Source: Rhynchonema sp. JSB1_4
Taxonomy: Eukaryota; Nematoda; Chromadorea; Monhysterida; Xyalidae
Assembly: GCA_030248065.1 (NCBI GenBank)
Contig: JASAMV010001754.1
Location: forward strand, 1-64,000
Length of the DNA stretch: 64,000 nt
Reading direction: 5' to 3'
The first letter of the stretch is position 1, and every line of letters begins with the position of its first letter. The notes beneath the pieces are model-generated. The model worked only from the letters and a program-made list of their open reading frames with translations. It was not told where the DNA came from and made no database searches. The position numbers were made by a program, and so were the translations under genes. Below, in pieces: positions 50,020 to 60,989 of this stretch.

Positions 50020-50765
50020 CAGTGTAGTTCCTGGTCCGGCGCGGCGGTTAGTGTACCTACCTACCCCCTTTTCCGTGCGGTGGTTAGTGTACCTCCCTGG
50101 GGGGGAAGGGGGAAGACCCAAATTCAGGAAAAAGTCACTTTTTGAGGTGGAAACAGTGGTGTCGTTCCCCCCGGTATGGGGTATGGGAAATCGGCCGGGG
50201 GTATGGGGTATGGGAAATTTTTCACTTTTGGAACAAGCACCCCTAAGAAATGACTTTTTGACCCCGAGAAGTACCAAAATGGGCCATTTTTCGTCCAAAA
50301 ATGTCAAAAATCGCTTACTACCGCAAGAAAGCTCTGTTTTAAGCACTTTTTAGACCAATTTTGGCACTTTTAGAAGATTTTTGGGGTCATTTTTTTCAAA
50401 ACCCCCACCCTCGGGTATGGGAAATTTTTGAGTTTTTGGAAAACCCCCCTGGTATGGGAAATTTTTGATTTTTGGGGGTATGTATGGGAAATTTCCCGAA
50501 AATTGGGCTGGGTATGGGAAAATTTCGATTTCTCAACGACACCACTGGGTGGAAAATTTGAATGATTTTTGCTCCTTTTTGGAAAAAATCCTCCATAAAA
50601 AGGGCATTTTGGCGACTTTTGACATCATTGACCTAAAAATTACCATGCCTATTTTAGGCCTAAAAATGCATATTTTAGGCAAAAATTGAGGCGGTTAGTG
50701 TACATTGGTCGCGGCGGTTAGTGTACCTTAGGGGGGCGGACCCCTTCCCCCCAGGAACTACACTG
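50020..50765. mobile_element. Nested MITE, mirror of 4811-5156, itself interrupted
   Basis: CAGTGTAGTTCCTGG ends and duplications CCTGGTCC (50012-50019, 50766-50773). The 50154-50547 element interrupts it. Confidence 0.8.
50154..50547. mobile_element. hAT-like MITE, CAGTGGTGTCG family, GGGTATGGGAAATTT repeats
   Basis: CAGTGGTGTCGTT and AACGACACCACTG termini, with 8-bp duplications GGTGGAAA (50146-50153, 50548-50555). The empty site TTTCCACC is intact at 5021-5028 on the left. Confidence 0.9.
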
Positions 50766-51020
50766 CCTGGTCCGGCAAAAAGCGAAAAAAGGCCATTTTT
50801 TTCATGCAATTTTACTGGAAAATTGGCCAAAAAATGGGCACTTTTTTGTCATTTTGGCCGAAAAGTGGCCTAAAATAACCATCGTTGTGTGGACGCGTGC
50901 GATTTTTAGGGGGTCCGAGATGTAGGTAAAAAGACTCATTTTGCCTTTGAAAAACATAAATCAACAACTGACTCTATACCCTTTGCGGTCGGCTCGAGAG
51001 TCGAGATAGATACCCTTCCC

Positions 51021-51489
51021 CAGTGTAGTACTTGGTCAGGGTGTTGACGATAGATAGATTGGGACCCGAAATGTGTTGACGATAGATAGATGACCCAAGT
51101 CCGAAATCTGGGGGGGGGGGGTCGACCCAAACTTGTTGACGATAGATAGATGGTAAAGGGGGGGGGGTCGCCAAAAATCAAGGTATAGTATAGTGTACTA
51201 AGTAGGTAATAATGTGTAAATATTAATGAAAATGTACTAAGATGTACTAATCCGCGCGCGATTTTTTGCCTATTTGGGACAAAAAAATACCGATTTTGAG
51301 CCATTTTGAGGCAAAAATACCCTTTTTGGGGTCGAAATGTGTTGACGATAGATAGATTGTTCCCAGAATTTGTTGACGATAGATAGATTTGCCCACAAGT
51401 GTTGACGATAGATAGATGAAATCAAAAAGTGTTGACGATAGATAGATGAATTTGGGGGGGGGCCCACCCCCCCCCCAAGTACTACCCTG
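51021..51489. mobile_element. hAT-like MITE with GTGTTGACGATAGATAGAT repeats
   Basis: CAGTGTAGTACTTGG and CCAAGTACTACCCTG ends, with duplications CCCTTCCC (51013-51020, 51490-51497). About eight copies of the 19-base repeat lie in two inverted blocks. Absent from the left arm. Confidence 0.88.
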
Positions 51490-51545
51490 CCCTTCCCCCA
51501 TCAGCCCCCTGAGGGTTCGCTCGAGTCGAGATCGCCCCTTGAGGG

Positions 51546-52379
51546 CAGAGATCGGAAACGGGCCGGGTAAAGTCGGCCCGGCCCGGCCCGGTCGGCGAAA
51601 AGTCCGGCCCGGCCCGGCCCGGCCCGGTGGAGGGCTGCAGGTCGGCCCGGCGCGGCCCGTTTTGGCTTGAGGTCGGCCAGGCCCGGTCAGCCAATTTTCA
51701 AGGGCTGAAAACTAAAAAAGCCCAAAAAGCTGAAAAAAAATTCGAAAATTTTCTGCAGAATACTTGTTTTCACTGGTTGGTACAGCTGGGGGAAGGGTAG
51801 GTAGGTAGATTGACGCGCCATCCTGATGCAGTACGTAAGTCGCCGCCCCGGTTGGTACAGTAGTGTAGTAGGTATGGTATAATTTTTGGCTCAAAATGGT
51901 TTAAAATCGGTATTTTTCACTCCATATCGGCGAAAAATCGCGCGTGACGCGCGAAATTAGCGCTTAAGAGTACATTCTCATCAATATGTAGACATAAAAT
52001 TTTGTTCCCGGAGGACTCCCCCCAGCTCGGCCGGTCGGTACTACAGTAGGTAGGTTGATTGCAGGCAGGCTTTTTTGGTGGTACAGTAGTAGGTTGATTG
52101 CTGCAAAGCAAAGGCCTGGGTATGGGTAGCTATTGCTTCTTTCTTCAAAACGATGACTGAAAAGATCAAGAACTAGGAAATGTTATTGCGCGAAGCGCAA
52201 AAATTTTGGTTCAAAAAATGGTAATTTCGTTCAAATTTAGGCATACCGGGCCGGACCGGGCCGGGCTGCTCGGCCCGGCCCGGCCCGGTCCCCCCAAATC
52301 TCCGGCCCGGCCCGGCCCGGTCGACCAACTCCAAAATCGCGGCCGGGCCCGGCCCGGGCCAGCCCGTTTCCGATCTCTG
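51546..52379. mobile_element. hAT-like element with CAGAGATCGG ends and GGCCGGGCC repeats
   Basis: TIR CAGAGATCGGAAACGGGC, with 8-bp duplications CTTGAGGG (51538-51545, 52380-52387). Blocks of GGCCCGGCCC repeats sit inside both ends, and a CGCGCGTGACGCGCG-type hairpin lies near 51,945. The empty site is intact on the left. Similar GGCCGGGCC blocks occur at 320-540 and 55,850-55,910. Confidence 0.85.
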
Positions 52380-52703
52380 CTTGAGGGGGAATCCCTATTC
52401 CCCCACCCGTCAGCACAATGCCTGAAACACGCAGGCGGGGTTTAGGTTAAACAAACCATAAGCAAAGCAGAAATTGCTCAAAAGTGGGTGTTTTTGACTT
52501 CGGAATTCCTTAAGTATTAGCGTTGGTTGGTACCGTTTACCCGTTACCCGTTTACCGTACCGTAATTCATTAGGAAAAAATGTTTTTTTCGGAAAAACTC
52601 GTTTTTTTCCGAAAATATAAATCAGGAATACCGTAATTTTAGTCACCAGCCCCCACCACCCCCAAAACCCACAAAGAAGAAAGAACTAACGGGAATTTCT
52701 CAC

Positions 52704-52985
52704 CTGAAGTTTTTATCCACGGTTAAGTCCACGACGGTCAGCCGCGCGCTAAACAAGCAGCTGCAGACGAACAGAGGGTACCCACGAACAGAGCACGAAG
52801 GCGAAAAAAGACTGACGCAGCAACCGGGCAAAGATCAACGGCGAACCGATCTGCTGGTGCCGCCCTGTTGTTGTTGTTGAAGTGGCACGAAAATTGCCAG
52901 CCGCTCACACCCAGCAGTTTCCGTCTTACCGTACGTGTGACAGAAACTTTAAAAACAACGCAAAAAAGCGACCACTTCCGCTTGG
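52704..52985 (-). other. Putative 5' non-coding first exon of the spenito-like gene (right)
   Basis: Mirror of 3500-3780, with donor CTTCAG|GTGAGA on the minus strand at 52704 and matching acceptor before 48390. Inferred only from splice signals and conservation between arms. Confidence 0.3.
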
Positions 52986-53370
52986 AACGAACAATTCAAG
53001 AGACGAAGTTCGTTTCAAGAGATGATGAGGTGGTTTGTTTTTTTTTGCTTGCCGCTGCGGGCCGAGGCTTGTTGAAAAATGAATCGAAGAGAAATTCTCT
53101 TTTGATTCGTGGCGGAGGCGGTGCATGATGGGAATACCGCAGAAAGGAGCGGTGACAAAGTGTGGGACGCCAGCCTCACCCGAATGCGTGCACAGATTCG
53201 TCGATTCGTGCATAAAAACTGTGAAAATGAACGGTTGCACGAAAATATACGTTGTGTATCATTAATGACCGCGTATGCCAATTGATAGCGCATCCTGCAA
53301 GTGCAAGTTGACAGCCCAACCTTTTTAGGTGCTCCCTGTGGCGAGCTAGAACGACCGACTTTTACATGTA

Positions 53371-53517
53371 AAGGCAAACTACGCCAACACGAGCCCGATT
53401 TCGCAGCTGGCAGAATAGTGAAACATTCATACGTTTCTGCTGATTTGGGAAGTGTTATAATTCGTTTTGAATACACACCACCCTCGAAATCGGGCTCGTG
53501 TTGGCGTAGTTTGCCTT
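53371..53517. mobile_element. Palindromic MITE (AAGGCAAACTACGCC ends), right arm
   Basis: TIRs of about 35 bp begin AAGGCAAACTACGCCAACAC, with TA flanks. The same family is at 24345-24532, 33374-33561 and 60426-60570. Confidence 0.75.
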
Positions 53518-54162
53518 TACAAGCTTGGCCCAAAACACTTAATCCTGCTCTGCTGGACTAATTCCAAAAACTGTCCGACACGACGTCAATATACTTCTAT
53601 TGGAATGAAAATCAGCTAGCTGGCAGCAAGATTTACGTTTAAAATCTAACATCCACACGAAGGCAAGGTGGCCTGACGGCTACCCATGATGCTGTCAAAC
53701 GTCGTTGTAGTCAGGTTGGCGGAACCCGTCAAGTATATGACCGTAACGACTACATATTTCAGCCCAAGCCTGGACCAAAGTTATTCACGAAGCACCAATA
53801 AGAAACGACGAGTTCATTGGTAAGGTAAACACATTAAGTTCCTCTGGATCTCCTTCATGCATCAAACGGTGCCTCGGCCGGCACTGTTGTTGATGGGCCG
53901 CTTACCGATCAGCGCATTGTCAAAAGCAAAACAGGGGCCAGGAAAAGGGTGGCACCATGATGGTTATGTTGCAACGTTTTCTCAGTGCGGTATGGGTTGC
54001 GTTGTGGTCCTGTGTGCTCACGTTGATCAACTTTGCATCGTGCCGTGCACCCAGCAGCGGATTCATCCGAGGCGTTCCAATCATCAGGGAACTCCCTTTG
54101 TTGCAGAATCCTGAAATGACGAAATGGCAAATGCGACTGCGTTGTGTTTGTGTTGACACTTA

Positions 54163-54457
54163 AAGGCAGTCTACCGGAGGTTGTCACTCAGCCCCCGAAT
54201 ACCGTAACCCACCGCAAGCGAGATCGTTGCGAGACCCATGCTGATCGCTGCTTATCGACACGTGTATTAGCGGCAGCAAGCTGGAAATTGTCATCGTGCG
54301 CGTCGATCCCCAAAACTTCGAAATGTTGGTTGGTGTTGGCGCTAACACGCAAAACATAGATAAAAAGCAAAATGGTCTCGCCACGATCTTTGCAGATCAA
54401 AATTACGGTGGGTTACGGTATTCGGGGGCTGAGTGACAACCTCCGGTAGACTGCCTT
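54163..54457. mobile_element. AAGGCAGTC-family TIR element, right copy 1
   Basis: 295 bp with TIRs of about 50 bp and TA flanks. Its outer flank matches the sequence just after 2236 in the left arm. Confidence 0.7.
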
Positions 54458-54538
54458 TATTTTCATATTTGGACGATATTTGGATGGATGCCAGTTTTGG
54501 CCGGAAGAACGGCTTATGTTTATTGGCGTGCTTTGTTA

Positions 54539-54833
54539 AAGGCAGTCTACGGGAGGTTGTCACTCAGCCCCCGAATACCGTAACCCACCGTAATTTTGAT
54601 CTGCAAGGATCATGTCGAGACCATTTTGTTTTTTATCTATGTTTTGCATGTTAGCGCCAACACCAACCAACAATTCCAAGTTTTGGTGATCGACGCGCAC
54701 GATGACAATTTCCAGCTTGCTACCGCTAATACACGTGTCGATAAGCAGCGATCAGCATGGGTCTCGCAACGATCTCGCTTGCGGTGGGTTACGGTATTCG
54801 GGGGCTGAGTGACAACCTCCCGTAGACTGCCTT
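54539..54833. mobile_element. AAGGCAGTC-family TIR element, right copy 2
   Basis: 295 bp with TA flanks. Its outer flank matches the sequence just before 1941 in the left arm, so the pair brackets a 77-bp spacer that is absent on the left. Confidence 0.7.
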
Positions 54834-55070
54834 TACATGTGTGAGCAGTCAGACGAACGTAATTTTTTCAATATTTTTCCTATCATACCCCGTTGACTGC
54901 CGTTGACCGCAAAATGCTTGAATTACGAGAGAAATGCAGAATGTAAAAGAAACAATAACAATTGCAAGAGGAGATAAAAATCTTTGGAAAATCATCCACG
55001 CCTATAAAAGGCAGAAAACGGCGTTTTGAGGCCAGCCGCTTCAGATTACGTTTAAGCACAAACCTAAGAA

Positions 55071-55136
55071 GCCTAGGCCTAAGCCTAAGCCCAATCCTAA
55101 GCCTAAGCCTAAGCCTAAGCCTAAGCCTAAGCCCAA
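55071..55136 (-). repeat. Interstitial (TTAGGC)n array, minus orientation
   Basis: About ten GCCTAA hexamers with a few variants. The mirror array is at 58874-58945. Confidence 0.85.
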
Positions 55137-55280
55137 GCTGAAGGAAACAAACAAAAAATGATGGCTATGTTTTGACACCCCAACCCCGATTTTACTGTTA
55201 TAAGCACTATTTCTCATCATTTTGTGCATGTATAAATTAGTTTGAACCAAAAAAGCCAAAAAAAACAAAAAATTTTCACG

Positions 55281-55352
55281 GCGCCGGCGGAACTCGAACC
55301 AGCGTTACCCACAGGCACGGGTCCAACGCCTTTACCACTGAGCCATCCAGCC
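55281..55352 (-). tRNA. tRNA-like sequence (probable pseudo-tRNA or SINE head)
   Basis: A perfect A box, TGGCTCAGTGG, and a near-perfect B box, GGTTCGAGTTC, at tRNA spacing, followed by a T run. Acceptor and T stems pair poorly, so a functional tRNA is doubtful. Confidence 0.4.
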
Positions 55353-55394
55353 GACACACACTGCCGTCTATCCACTGGTATTTATGTTTAGCGC

Positions 55395-55590
55395 GTGCCG
55401 GGAAGACTGATTATAAATAAAACGGATTAAACGGATTAAACGGATTAACCGGATTTTCGCGCGCTGGGGGGAAGACTGATTATAAATAAAACGGATTAAA
55501 CGGATTAACCGGATTAAACGGATTTTGGCGTGCTGGGGGGAAGACTGATTATGGATTGAAAAATAAAACGGATTAAACGGAATCCCTTGC
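55395..55590. repeat. Tandem AAACGGATT-type repeats
   Basis: Units of AAACGGATTAAACGGATTAA joined to GGGGGGAAGACTGATTAT, about 70-80 bases each, roughly two and a half copies. Also at 58,430-58,610 (reverse) and 60,983-61,105. Confidence 0.8.
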
Positions 55591-56149
55591 TATTTCAGGC
55601 ATGAGCGGTGGAGGAAATAGGGAATGAAAAGAAAGAAATTTCAGTGCGAGCTGCAGCTGAGCGACGCATGCCTGAGCGACCGGATTGCCGTTCTCTGTGC
55701 GAGGCGAGTGCGGCATGTGCCGGTGGGCGTCAGTTTGAACCAGGAGAGGTGGTTACTGGTTAACATCAACAGCAAAATCAACACACTGTCCGTCCAACAA
55801 CATGTGTAGTCGACCGATGGATCAAGGCAATCAAGTCCGGTAAGCAGAAGTCGCAATCGGGCCGTGCGGCAGGTGCTCGGGCCAGGCCGGGCCGGCCAAA
55901 CCCGGCCCGATTGCGAGATAAGTACCCCAATTTTTTACCCCAAAAGTGCCATTTTTGGTCCAAAATGGCTCAAAATCCACCAAAAAATTTGCGCGCTTCG
56001 CGCGATTCATGCACATTAGAATCCATAAAAATTGAATTCCCACGAGTGTAGTATGGCACAGTATCTCCCCTAAAATTTCCCTCCCCCCAAACTAAGTCTA
56101 AGGACAATACCGATTTTTCGACCCAGGCCAATACCCAATATAATACCAG

Positions 56150-56964
56150 CAGTGCAGTGGCTGGGGGGGGGTGGGGGGCAGGTGCTGTGGCTGGGGGGGG
56201 GGGGGGGTGGGGGGTCCCCCCCAATGGTACCCTACCGGCCCCGGCCTGGTACGCTATCCCCCTACCCGCCCCGCTCTGGCACCCTACCCCCCTACCCGCC
56301 CCGCCCCTGGTACCCCACCCGCCCCGATTTTTACCCCCAAAATGCCCATTTTTCGGTCAAAAATGCCCAAATTTCGACCTAAAAACCCTAAAAAGTACAA
56401 AAAATCTCGCGCTCCGCGCGATATATGCACTTTTTAGTACATAAAAACAGGCACTCGAAAAAACTTGTGTTGTACCCTACCCGCCCCGAAAAATCTTCCC
56501 CCTCCCCCCCAAACCGGATTTCCCTCCCCCCAAAATCCCAGGTCACACTCCCCCCCTACCCGCCCCGATTTTTTCCACCTATGTACCCTACCCGCCCCGC
56601 AAAAGTAGCCACAGCACTGGGGGGTCCCCCCAAATGGCCCCTGACCGCCCCGGCCTGGTACGCTACCCCCCCACCCGCCCCGCTCTGGTACCCTCTCCCC
56701 TACCCCGCCCCCCCCTGATACCCTCGCACCCCGATTTTTACCCTAAAATGCCCATTTTTCGGTCAAAAATGCCCAAATTTCGACCGAAAACCCTAAAAAG
56801 TGTAAAAAACTTCGCGCTGCGCGCGCGATATATGTCTGTTTAGTACGTAAAACAGGCATCCCGAAAAAACCTTGTGTTTCTCACCCTATCCGCCCCGAAA
56901 ATCTTGCCCCCCTCCCCCCAAACCCAATTTCCCCCCCCCAAATCCCAGGTACACTACAGCACTG
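56150..56964. mobile_element. hAT-like MITE with GGTACCCTACCCGCCCCG repeats
   Basis: Starts CAGTGCAGTGGCTGG and ends CTACAGCACTG, with perfect 8-bp duplications AATACCAG (56142-56149, 56965-56972). A compound element with an internal GCCACAGCACTG terminus near 56,618, and two CGCGC hairpins. Confidence 0.8.
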
Positions 56965-57133
56965 AATACCAGTACTAGTTCTGTGGCTGGGGGAGGGGAG
57001 GGGGCCCCCCCACTGTAGTGGCTGGGGAGATGGGGGGATTCCCCCCTAAGAGGATCTATCTCGAGTCAACCCCTTCGGGGGGGATGGGGGAGGGTATCTA
57101 TCTTGAGCCGACCCCGAAGGGTATCTTGAGAAG

Positions 57134-57861
57134 TATATTTCGGGATGCCTGTTTTTACGTACTAAACAGACATATATCGCGCGTCAGCGCGAACTCTTTT
57201 TACCCTTTTAGGGCCTTTCGGTCGAAATTTGGGCAGTTTTTGACCGAAAAAATGGGCATTTTAGGGTAAAAATCGGGCGGGTAGGGTATCAGGGCGGGGC
57301 GGGTAGGGGAGTAGGGTACCAGAGCGGGGCGGGTAGGGGGGTAGCGTACCAGGCCGGGGCGGTTAGGGCACCATTGGGGGGCCCCCCCAGTGCTGTGGCT
57401 ACTTTCTGGCGGGGCGGGTAGGGTACATAGGTGGAAAAAAATCGGGGCGGGTAGGGGGGTAGTGCACCTGGGATTTTGGGGGGAGGGAAATCCGGTTTGG
57501 GGGGAGAGGGGAAGATTTTTCGGGGCGGGTAAGCACACAAGTTAGTTTTTCGAGTGCCTGTCTTTATGTACTAAAAAGTGCATATATCGCGCGGAGCGCG
57601 AGATTTTTTGTACTTTTTAGGGTTTTCGGTCGAAATTTGGGCATTTTTGACCGAAAAATGGGCATTTTGGGGGTAAAAATCGGGGCGGGTAGGGTACCAG
57701 GGCGGGGCGGGTAGGGGGTAGGGTACCAGAGCGGGGCGGGTAGGGGGATAGCGTACCAGGCCGGGGCCGGTAGGGGTACCATGGGGGGGGACCCCCCACC
57801 CCCCCCCCCCCCCCCCCCAGCCACAGCACTGCCCCCCACCCCCCCCCAGCCACAGCACTGC
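57134..57861. mobile_element. Inverted, truncated copy of the 56150-56964 element
   Basis: Reverse complement of 56150-56877, cut at the palindrome join instead of at its own end. Confidence 0.75.
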
Positions 57862-58660
57862 TGGTATTATATTGGGTATTGGCCTGGGTCGAAAAATCGG
57901 GTATTGTCCTTAGACTTAGTTTGGGGGGAGGGAAATTTTAGGGGAGATACTGTGCCATACTACACTCGTGGGAATTCAATTTTTATGGATTCTAATGTGC
58001 ATGAATCGCGCGAAGCGCGCAAATCTTTTTGGTGGATTTTGAGCCATTTTTGGACCAAAAATGGCACTTTTGGGGTAAAAAATTGGGCACTTATCTCGCA
58101 ATCGGGCCGGGTTTGGCCGGCCCGGCCTGGCCCGAGCACCTGCCGCACGGCCCGATTGCGACTTCTGCTTACCGGACTTGATTGCCTTGATCCATCGGTC
58201 GACTACACATGTTGTTGGACGGACAGTGTGTTGATTTTGCTGTTGATGTTAACCAGTAACCACCTCTCCTGGTTCAAACTGACGCCCACCGGCACATGCC
58301 CGCACTCGCCTCGCACAGAGAACGGCAATCCGGTCGCTCAGGCATGCGTCGCTCAGCTGCAGCTCGCACTGAAATTTCTTTCTTTTCATTCCCCTATTTC
58401 CTCCACCGCTCATGCCTGAAATAGCAAGGGATTCCGTTTAATCCGTTTTTATTTTTCAATCCATAATCAGTCTTCCCCCCAGCACGCCAAAATCCGTTTA
58501 ATCCGGTTAATCCGTTTAATCCGTTTTATTTATATCGTCTTCCCCCCAGCGCGCGAAAATCCGGTTAATCCGTTTAATTCGTTTAATCCGTTTTATTTAT
58601 CCTCAGTCTTCCCGGCACGCGCTAAACATAAATACCAGTGGATAGACGGCAGTGTGTGTC

Positions 58661-58733
58661 GGCTGGATGGCTCAGTGGTAAAGGCGTGGACCCGTGCCTG
58701 TCCGTAACGCTGGTTCGAGTCCCGCCGGCGCGG
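58661..58733 (+). tRNA. tRNA-like sequence, mirror copy
   Basis: TGGCTCAGTGG and GGTTCGAGTCC are intact A and B boxes. A GGAC/GTCC anticodon-like stem can form, but the acceptor stem is weak. A T run follows. Confidence 0.4.
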
Positions 58734-58873
58734 TGAAAATTTTTTGTTTTTTTTGGCTTTTTTGGGTCAAACTAATTTATACATGCACAAAATGATGAGA
58801 AATAGTGTTTATAACAGTAAAATCGGGGTTGGGGTGTCAAAACATAGCCATCATTTTTTGTTTGTTTCCTTCA

Positions 58874-58945
58874 GCTTAGGCTTAGGCTTAGGCTTAGGCT
58901 TAGGCTTAGGCTTAGGATTGGGCTTAGGCTTAGGCCTAGGCTTCT
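58874..58945 (+). repeat. Interstitial (TTAGGC)n array, plus orientation
   Basis: About eleven TTAGGC hexamers, broken once by GGATTG. Mirror of 55071-55136. Confidence 0.85.
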
Positions 58946-59173
58946 TAGGTTTGTGCTTAAACGTAATCTGAAGCGGCTGGCCTCAAAACGCCGTTTTCTG
59001 CCTTTTTTTAGGCGTGGATGATTTTCCAAAGATTTTTATCTCCTCTTGCAATTGTTATTGTCTCTTTTACATTCTGCATTTCTCTCTATTCGGCACCTTG
59101 CGGTCCGGCATCAACGGGGTATGATAGGAAAAATATTGAAAATTACGTTCGTCTGACTCGCTCCACACATGTA

Positions 59174-59466
59174 AAGGCAGTCTGCGGGAGGTTGTCACTC
59201 AGCCCCCGAATACCGTAACCCACCGCAAGCGAGATCGTTGCGAGACCCATGCTGATCGCTGCTTATCGACACGTGTATTAGGGGCAGCAAGCTGGAAATT
59301 GTCATCGTGCGCGTCGATCACCAAAACTTGGAATTGTTGGTTGGTGTTGGCGCTAACATGCAAAACATAGATAAAACACAAAATGGTCTCGGCTTGATCC
59401 TTGCAGATCAAAATTACGGTGGGTTACGGTATTCGGGGGCTGGTACAACCTCCCGGTAACCGCCTT
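59174..59466. mobile_element. AAGGCAGTC-family TIR element, third copy
   Basis: Inverted counterpart of 54539-54833 across the second palindrome. It is followed by the same 77-bp spacer and then a badly decayed copy of the other element (about 59,548-59,790). Confidence 0.6.
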
Positions 59467-60425
59467 TAACAAAGCACGCCAATAAACATAAGCCGTTCTT
59501 CCGGCCAAAACTGGCATCCATCGGATATCGTCCAATATGAAAATACTCTACCGGAGGCTGTCGCTCGCCCCCACATACCTAACCCCCGTAATTTTGTCTG
59601 CGTCGTGGCGGCCATTTTGCTTTTTTTTCTTGTTTTGCGTGTTGCGCCCCCAACCAACATTTCGAAGTTGGGGATCCACCAGCCACATAGTTCCGCTTGC
59701 TGCCGCTTCCGTGTCGTAAGCGCGATCGCATGGTCTCGCCGTCTCGCTTGCGGTGGTTACGGTCTTGGGGCTGGTCGGCGCCTCCGGTGCTGCCTTGTGT
59801 CCCACCAACGCGTCGCATTTGCCTTTCGTCTTTCGGTTCTGCAACGAAGGGAGTTCCCTGTGATTTGGAACTCCTCGGATGAATCCCGCTGCTGGGTACC
59901 CGGCACGATGCAGAGTTGATCAACGTGAGCACACAGACCACAACGCAACCCCTACCGCACTGAGAAAACCCTGCAACTAACCATCATGGTGCCACCCTTT
60001 TCCTGGCCCCTGTTTTGCTTTTGACAATGCGCTGATCGGTAAGCGGCCCATCAACAACAGTGCCGGCCGAGGCACCGTTTGATGCGTGAAGGAGATCCAA
60101 GGAACTTAATGTGTTTACCTTACCAATGAACTGCGTCGTTTCTTATTGGTGCTTCGTGAATAACTTTGGTCCAGGCTTGGGCTGAAAGTAGTCGTTACGG
60201 TCATATACTTGACGGGTTCCGCCAACCTGACTACAACGACGTTTGACGGCATCATGGGTAGCCGTCTAGGCCGCCTTGCCTCGTGTGGATGTTAGATTTT
60301 AAACGTAAATCTTGCTGCCAGCTCCTTTGATTTTCCATTCCAATAGAAGTATATTGACGTCGTGTCGGACAGTTTTTGGAATTAGTCCAGCAGAGCAGGA
60401 TTAAGTGTTTTGGGCCAAGCTTGTA

Positions 60426-60570
60426 AAGGCAAACTACGCCAACACGAGCCCGATTTTCGAGGGTGGTGTGTATTCAAACGATATAACACTTCCCAAATCA
60501 GCAGAAACGTATGAATGTTTCACTATTCTGCCAGCTGCGAAATCGGGCTCGTGTTGGCGTAGTTTGCCTT
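60426..60570. mobile_element. AAGGCAAACTACGCC-family MITE, distal copy
   Basis: Inverted counterpart of 53371-53517 in the second palindrome, with the same TIRs and TA flanks. Confidence 0.65.
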
Positions 60571-60989
60571 TACTGTAAAGTCGGTCGTTCTAGCTCGCCC
60601 AGGGAGCACCTAAAAAGGTTGGGCTGTCAACTTGCACTTGCAGGATGCGCTATCAATTGGCATACGCGGTCATTATGATACACAACGTATATTTCGTGCA
60701 ACCGTTCATTTTCACAGTTTTTATGCACGAATCACGAATCTGTGCACGCATTCCGGTAGGCTCCGTTCCACGCTTTTGTCACCGCTCCTTTCTGCGGTAT
60801 TCCCATCATGCACCGCCTCCGCCCGTCAGAGAATTTCTCTTCGTTCTTGCGCCTCGCCCCGCGCGGCGCAAACAAACCCCTCTCTCTCTGCGCTTCGTCT
60901 CTTGTTGTTCGTTCCGCGGAGTGGTCGCTTTTTTGCGTTGTTTTTCAGTTTCTGTCCCATTAGGTGCGGATTGCTCGTGTGCGGCTGGG

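Larger units (their letters stand above)
49919..52420. mobile_element. hAT-like MITE host in right arm, carrying four nested insertions
   Basis: Mirror of 4473-5257, with duplications CCTGAAAC at 49911-49918 and 52421-52428. It has grown to 2.5 kb through nested elements 50020-50765, 50154-50547, 51021-51489 and 51546-52379. Confidence 0.8.
31363..54965 (-). repeat. Right arm of large inverted duplication
   Basis: Reverse-complement partner of about 1,820-26,360, carrying the second spenito-like gene. It lacks the left-only insertions and has its own (36267, 36651, 37391, 43205, 45175, 50154, 51021, 51546, 53371). Confidence 0.95.
52910..57133 (+). repeat. Left half of the second palindrome
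   Basis: Pairs in reverse with about 57,134-60,990 with a coordinate sum near 114,010 (55,041/58,971; 54,836/59,170; 53,930/60,010). Similarity near the axis stops at about 56,876 and 57,134, leaving a spacer of about 260 bp. Confidence 0.85.

Noticed and set aside
57200..57858. Pro/Gly-rich 80-110 codon frames in the C-run regions (for example 57200-57538, 61681-61965)
   Set aside because: They are translations of GGTACCCTACCCGCCCCG repeats and C/G runs, open in several frames at once.
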